Below the pieces are notes generated by a model that was not told the DNA's origin, did no database searches, and was given only the letters and a program-made list of their open reading frames with translations. From NCBI RefSeq assembly GCF_900496995.4, contig NC_044005.1, forward strand, positions 28,215,363-28,279,362: a stretch of 64,000 bases of DNA, read 5' to 3'. The position numbers and the translations under genes are program-made. Of the stretch, positions 58,311 to 64,000 are shown piece by piece. Source of the stretch: Aquila chrysaetos chrysaetos. Lineage: Eukaryota > Chordata > Aves > Accipitriformes > Accipitridae. Each line of letters opens with the position of its first letter. The stretch's first letter is position 1.

Positions 58311-61300
58311 GAGGTTTTTTTCTTTTTTCTTTCCCTAATGTGTGGACCGAGATTGCGCTACCCTCAGCAGAGTCCGAGGTTCAAGGATTTCAGGGTATTT
58401 CCCACTTTGTAAAGTGCTTTAGGGGTTTATTTTTATTTGAGGGGAGGGGGCTGCTTATTTGTTCAAGAAATTAAAAACCCCTAGAATAAGGTGGTTGTTC
58501 CCAGGGAAAGCAGTAGCAAAATACTCTTGTCGTCTGCAGAAGCAGGAGGGAACCTCACGTTGAGGTCTGCTCAGACCAAGCATATGTGTTAACTGGCTAA
58601 CTGAGCATTTTACTGTTTGTAGTTTACCTCCCCGTGCATAATGACTTCTCCAAAGTATACATTAAATGACCACATACTTCATGCCCAAGAATTACTTTTT
58701 ACAAGTCAGCTTACCTTAACGATCAATGTGCCATTTATACTTTTACACAATAGACTTTAATTGTTACAAGGCAGCCCTTTGGTCTATGAGAAATAATTTG
58801 TTTTGTGCCGTAGCACAAACAGAGGATTAGGAGTTCAGGTAAGGAATAAGCAGCAGCAACAACTTAATTCCTAGGCAACAAAGATCCTGCTTTCACGCCA
58901 GATTTCTTTCTAGTAAAAAGCAGGACACTGCACCATCTCCAGCTCACTGGACCAGTCAGACATTAGTTAGCCTGCATTTCTTTCTGGTTTAAAACTGTCC
59001 AGGGTTTTCTGTCCTTCATCCCTTCTAGGGCCAAAAGTTGCATGTGATGCTATGCAGTGCTAAGTAAAAATAAACAGAAGAAATTTGCCAAATTAAACAG
59101 AATTCCATTTTTAAAAAAATCATGATTTAACAGGCAGAAGTTGAAGGCAGCTCTGTGGATTTAATTTTTAGCCTTCCATATTTCCAGTGAAACCAGTACA
59201 AAGGTGATTGGATTTAAAAGTATCACTTGCATTTGGACTGATGGCTGATTATTTTTTTTTCCCCTGCGATCACCAGCATATCCCAAATTCAGGTAGAAAT
59301 TGTAAAAACAAACCAGGTTTAAGATGGAGACTGTCTTTCCCTTCCAGTGGCTGGGCACAGGCAGAACACCACGGTGGCCCAACCCTCACCCCTCACCTCT
59401 GTGGGATGGCGGGTGGCCAGGGGACACACACCTTGTTTCTGAGTTTCCATGGGTGTTTCAGCAGAGGGGACAACCTGTGCACATGCAGTGGGTGAAGCCA
59501 CTTGGAACACTTTCACCTTTGGAAACAAACCCAGCGACAAACGGATCCCGAGCTCCGACCCACCAGCTTCAGCCTGTCCTGAAACCAGCCTGGCCATCGT
59601 CTGTGACAGGCGGCCTCAAACCTTGGGGCTTGGGGGGGATGGGGATGTCCCGTGGGGTCTCACTGCTGCCCTCAGGGGGTGGGCACCATGGAGGGAGCTG
59701 TGGGCAGCCTCAGCCCGGCTCCTTCACCCCTAGCTCCTGCTTTTCCCCTCGTCTTTCTTGGCTATTGGTGCCCTTTGACAACAGTGAAGGTGGGAATGGC
59801 TCACTCAGACCATGATCTCCTCAAAAATTAAATAACTACAAATGAGGGACATACAAGTTGATGCAGGAAAAACCTTTTGCGTGCCTGTATGAGTGCAAGC
59901 CACTACGTCAAACCCACTTGAGAACCAAGATGGATAGGAGAGCGAGCCAAGAGATACGTGGCAAAGCTCTGCTGAACGAAAGCAATCTCCAAATGCTTCC
60001 CCTTCCATTGACACAATCTTTTATCAACTCCTACTTCAAGAATGAAGCCATCTGAGATCACCCACCTAACACTACTAAGCAAGGGAAAGAGGTGTTTAAG
60101 GATGCCCAAGGATGGCTGGGAGGACTCTGGGCTGCAGACAGTTTCTACTCTTCCATTATCAGCAGTATACATTAGCTGGTGGGTTTCCTTCTGCTGCTTC
60201 TAGGAATCTGGGAGAGACTGACCTACTGATGAGTTTCTTCCTCACTGGCACTCAGTCTCACACACACACGTACGAGCACAAGCGCACACACACACACACA
60301 CACACATGACTGGACTCAAAGCATCCCAAGGGGAGAGCTGCACTGAGAGGTCAGCTGCTTAATGCAGGTCCACGGGGAGCCAACTGCGTGGGCCTTGCCG
60401 TGCTCAAGCCAAATGCAGGCTGGAAATACCTTACTGGCAGAAGCAGGGGGCCTTTGGAGGTACTTCCAATCTTTGGTTATCAGCCTTTTAAAACAGAGAC
60501 CATTGTTTCACTCTGTTACAGAGCATGTTACAATCCATGGGTAACTGGAATGTAATAAATAAATAAGACCTAATTAAATACTAGCAATTCTAAGTGCCTC
60601 TAAGAGATGCACGGCACTTTGCAGGATGGAACTGCAAGAGCCACTCAATATTTTTTAACAGTAGTTCAGATTTTTAAAGCTTGGAAAAACTGTATGTGTT
60701 TCCAGACTCACCTTGATGCTATGAAAATGTGTTTCTTTCACTAAAAATAAAGAAAGGATACAGTATTTTTTACATATTGTCTGATAACAGGGGTTCTTCG
60801 CACGGTAGTTCCGAACTTTTTGGCAAATACATGTTCATCTGAGAAACCACAACATTTCAGTTTAATGTACTGACAGATTTGCCAATACCTTTAAGTTTCT
60901 GGTGATGTGCAAGACTTTAATATGTATTAAAATGTTTTTTAAGGCATAAGTGTGTTCCCATTGTATATATTGTCTCCATTCTAGAACTACTGGAATAGGA
61001 TAAAAGCTATAGTATGTATTAATCAGAAAATACATTCATGGAAAGGAGTCGTTCCTTTTCAAATTTGTAATTTCGGAAGAAGGAAGGTCACTATACTTAA
61101 CCAGGTGGATTGTTTGTGACAGGGTAATCTAAGACCAAACAATCAATATATAAATTTTGGATCGAATACTTCTTAACAGTCAGATCCTCCAGACTGCAGC
61201 AAATACACAGCATGTGTCAATGAAGTCATGAAGTACAACAGTCCTGTTCCCATGCCACTAACCTTAGTAAGGAAAAAAAATAGAAGCAGGAAAACCACAG

Positions 61301-61597
61301 AGAAAACATCAGCTGTCATTATACTTTAAAAAAAAAAAAAAATCTTTTTCTCAGTTTTTCCCTGGAAGTATCAATAACGCCTTTCAATATTGAGCTGCAA
61401 ACCACAGCTAAAACCCTATGAAAATAGTCAATACACAGACACACGAAGACACAGAGCTCTCTAATTTACCAAAGGCACAGGCTGGAGCTCTCCTCATCTG
61501 CAAGGACCCGTGCTCTATAGGCTTTGTGGTTTGGCACATGAAACACGCCTGAGCCAGTATGAGCAGAGCAGGATACTTAGAAATTAAAGACCTACGT
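58311..61597. other. Non-coding DNA, no gene seen
   Basis: Mixed to AT-rich sequence. It holds a CA microsatellite (60259-60306), a moderately GC-rich patch at 59320-59800 and a short poly(A) near 61328. Open frames are short and on both strands. Confidence 0.65.
60259..60306. repeat. CA microsatellite (interrupted)
   Basis: Two CA runs separated by a short interruption (gtacgagcacaagcg). Confidence 0.9.
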
Positions 61598-61757
61598 GGG
61601 GAAAAAAAAAAAAAAAAAAAGAAAGGAAAGGAAAGGAGAGGAAAGGAAAGGAAAGGGAAAAGGAAAGGAAAAGGAAAGGAAAAGAAAAGAGAAGAAAAGA
61701 AAAGAGAAGAAAAGAAAATAAAAGAGGAAAGAGAAAAGAAAAGAGGAAAGAGAAAAG

Positions 61758-61788
<31 letters not shown>

Positions 61789-61872
61789 GAAAAGGAAAGA
61801 AAAGAAAAGAGGAAAGAAAAGAAAAGAGGAAAGAAAAGAGAAAAGAGAAAGGAAAAAAGGGAAGGAAAGGAG
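61598..61872 (+). repeat. 275-bp purine tract
   Basis: Purines only on the plus strand for 275 bases except one T at 61719. It begins with a 19-A run and continues as irregular GAAAG, GGAAA and GAAAA units. Reading frames through it are Lys/Glu or Phe/Leu/Ser low complexity and are not genes. Confidence 0.95.
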
Positions 61873-62334
61873 TTTTTCCAAAATAACACTGGTTTAATTA
61901 CAGAATTCTTGCTCGGCTTCCTAAACACAGGGGCGCCTCGAGATGATCACGGGGGGAACTAAAGCTCGGGCCGCCGAAAGGCGTTAGCAGTCCAGCGGGT
62001 AACAGGCTGGTTTGCCCGGCGCCCTCCTCGTCCCGCCGGTTTCAGAGCGGTCAGTGGGGCTTCGCCTCCTTTCGGGGGGCGGAGGGGCTCCCCGGCCGGC
62101 TGCTGCCGGCGTTGCCGCCGTCTCCGCCGCCCCAGGCGGTCACGGCCGCGGCTGCGGAGCGCCGGGCGGGGGGACCCCGAACGCCGCCCACGCCCCCAGC
62201 AACGCGCGGGGATTTCCCCCTTTTCCCGTCCCTCCCCCGCCCCGCAGGCGCACAGCAGTCCCGGGTGTGTGGGCTGCGCCGGCGGCAGAGGGATTATCGG
62301 TCCCGGAGCGGTGGGGGCGGGGAGGCTGCGGGCA

Positions 62335-62364
62335 GGGAGCGGGAGCGGGAGCGGGAGCGGGAGC
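62335..62364 (+). repeat. (GGGAGC)5 tandem repeat
   Basis: Five perfect hexamer copies. Confidence 0.92.
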
Positions 62365-62644
62365 GGGCCGGGGAGACTCCCCTTGCGCGGCGAGGGGCGG
62401 GGGGGTGGCCGGGCCTCTCCGCTGCCAGCCCTGGCCGGGGATCTGGCCTATTCGTCAGCCTGTGACCGGGCTGAAAACTCCCCCCCCCCCCCCAAGCCCC
62501 TAAAAGCAAGGGCTTAGTGCCCCCCGCCCCGCCAGACCCGGCTGCTGCGCCAGCTCCGGCACATCGCTGCAGGCGGCGGCCGGCCGCGGAGTCCCCGCGG
62601 GGCCGGCAGCGGCCGGAGCGCTCCCGCGCGCCGGGGGATTTCCG

Positions 62645-62668
62645 CCTCCTCCTCCTCCTCCTCCTCCT
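62645..62668 (+). repeat. (CCT)8 trinucleotide repeat
   Basis: Eight perfect CCT units inside the CpG island. Confidence 0.9.
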
Positions 62669-62930
62669 GCCCCTCTTCTTGCTGCCGGCCGAGCCCCGGA
62701 GCGAGCTGGGGCAGAGGCACCCGGCGGTGGCGGCTCCCGGGGCGCAGGGCCCCCCCCGTCCCCCCGCACCCGCGCTCCCTCCGCGGGGCTGCAGCCGCCT
62801 TCACTCCTCCGTGGGGACAATGGCGCTTCCAGCCACCGCTGAGGCGCCTGGGCCGCAGCTCCCCGGCGGGCGGGTACCTGCTAAAACTGCCTACCTGTCC
62901 GAAAGGTTATTTCTTTACTTATTTTTTTAG

Positions 62931-64000
62931 GCGCGAGTAACTGTTCTTCTGATCTGCGGTTTTCTTAAAAAAAACTGGAACCCCCCTCCCCCCCCCCAAG
63001 TCGGGCTTAAATATATGCCAGCGGCCCCTGTAATAACCATGAAATCAAGCCACCTCCATGCCATCGGGGTTGCAATGTGTGTGAAAACGCCAGCCCCGTC
63101 GAGGGTGGATGTGAAATCTGATCTCGTTTCGGCTTCAACTGAAAGACCAAAGTGATTCATGCTTGACTCTGTCTCCTTGATATTTCTTATTTCGATTTTT
63201 CCTGCTTCCTCCCTCTTGTCTCCTGGTGCACACTCATTCCAAGGGGTCCTTCAAACACTCGAGGAGTGTAAGAACAATGCTATATGCAGTATTTCCTTGA
63301 ACGGTTTTATTACTAGGCTATCTAGAATGAAAACAAACGGCATTTCGCAAAACACCTCTTTAAAAGAAAAGCAGCTGGCCGTTGTTAAAAAAGGGGAGGT
63401 TACACGGCAAGCCACTGGTGCATTTAATAGTATCCTCTCTTTCCTTCCGAGCCGCATGATATTTGGTCTTTATTTTGAGCAGTCGTTGTGAATGGCCGAT
63501 TCCTGCCTTCAGTTTTAAGAAGTTTGCTCCCCAGGTGACGGACACCATTTTTGCTAGCTGGAGTGGCACCACCGGTTGCCCTCTGCCAGGTGTCTGCCAC
63601 ATCTGCCTGCAGGTGAAGGGAGCCAGCGCTTCGCAAAAAGGGCCACGGGCTTGGGGGAAGCCAGACCCTGGAGAGCCAGGGAGAAGGCCTGTGACTGTGG
63701 AGCATGAGAGAAGCAGGGATGGGAATAACGAGCGACGAGGGCTTGGAGGGAAGATTGAGGATGTGGAAGGAGGGGGTATAAAGCAGGCAGTAAGCAGGGG
63801 AAAGCGGACCAAGTGGTCACACGTCAGGAGAAACTGGAGGATGCTGGGAAAGGGAGCTGACTGCAGGGAGCAGGTGGCTGATAGGGGACAGCATGAAGGT
63901 GGACCACACCTGGAGCAGCTGACTGCCTTTTCTAGGAAGTGAAAAGTAATAGGAAAGCAATCTACTGGCTGTTCCCCCCAGTGCAGGCGATAGGAGACGT
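62931..64000. other. Non-coding DNA to window edge
   Basis: Mixed composition. Overlapping frames at 63159-63942 on both strands lack splice or domain support. No MIPOL1 exon, which would be on the minus strand, was found. Confidence 0.6.

Larger units (their letters stand above)
61925..62930. promoter_or_regulatory. CpG island with no assigned gene
   Basis: About 1 kb of very CpG-dense DNA right after the purine tract, with (GGGAGC)5 and (CCT)8 inside. It resembles a promoter island. A plus-strand frame at 62517-62930 contains a Leu-rich stretch produced by the CCT repeat, so I do not call it. No known neighbour of FOXA1 is expected to start here. Confidence 0.6.

Noticed and set aside
61408-61928. 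Lys/Glu and Phe/Leu/Ser-rich frames
   Set aside because: Translations of the purine tract; low complexity.
62517-62930. Plus-strand frame with a Leu-rich, signal-anchor-like segment
   Set aside because: The Leu run comes from the (CCT)8 repeat; no conserved downstream domain and no donor or next exon recognised.
49000-64000. Search for MIPOL1 exons on the minus strand
   Set aside because: Gene order predicts MIPOL1 converging on FOXA1, but no exon with coiled-coil coding content and splice sites was seen; it probably lies beyond the window.
1-64000. CRISPR arrays, bacterial operons, rRNA and functional tRNA genes
   Set aside because: None found; the repeats present are microsatellites, short duplications and eukaryotic mobile elements.

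Overview
This is a piece of a vertebrate nuclear genome, almost certainly a bird. Coding sequence lies in short exons with GT-AG splice sites and AT-rich introns. There is a CR1 3' tail of the avian type (about 19850) and a solo-LTR-like element of a kind I recall as common in songbird genomes (about 9000-10215). There are also several large CpG islands. Nothing prokaryotic is present.

Layout. (1) 1-31486, minus strand: the 5' part of TTC6, a large tetratricopeptide-repeat protein gene. I resolve ten coding exons by splice sites and reading phase. The gene runs off the left edge just where the first TPR helix seems to begin. Nine of the ten exons join in phase. The join between the first coding exon (30636-31486) and the next one found (24479-24547) does not, so a small exon is missing from my model or another donor is used. 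(2) 31487-32960: 5' leader and CpG-island promoter of TTC6, with a near-perfect CTCF motif. (3) 32960-39890: AT-rich intergenic DNA with no gene seen. (4) 39890-42820: a large CpG island without a credible gene. (5) 43700-48844, plus strand: promoter and both coding exons of FOXA1, joined 45027-45098 + 47582-48844, giving 444 residues with an intact forkhead domain. The 3' UTR probably ends near 50200. (6) 50200-64000: non-coding DNA downstream of FOXA1, with several CpG islands, an AT-rich block that keeps its CpGs, motif clusters that look like enhancers, and simple repeats including a 275-base purine tract.

The TTC6-FOXA1 divergent pair matches the conserved vertebrate order MIPOL1-FOXA1-TTC6. 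MIPOL1 would be expected beyond the right edge, converging on FOXA1; I see none of its exons here. FOXA1 is the pioneer transcription factor of endoderm and epithelial development. The surrounding GC-rich and conserved-looking non-coding DNA is best read as its regulatory landscape. I found no convincing undescribed gene system. The items most worth checking are the CTCF-motif cluster in TTC6, the CpG-retaining block at 52840-53620, the orphan CpG islands, and the TTC6 phase gap.
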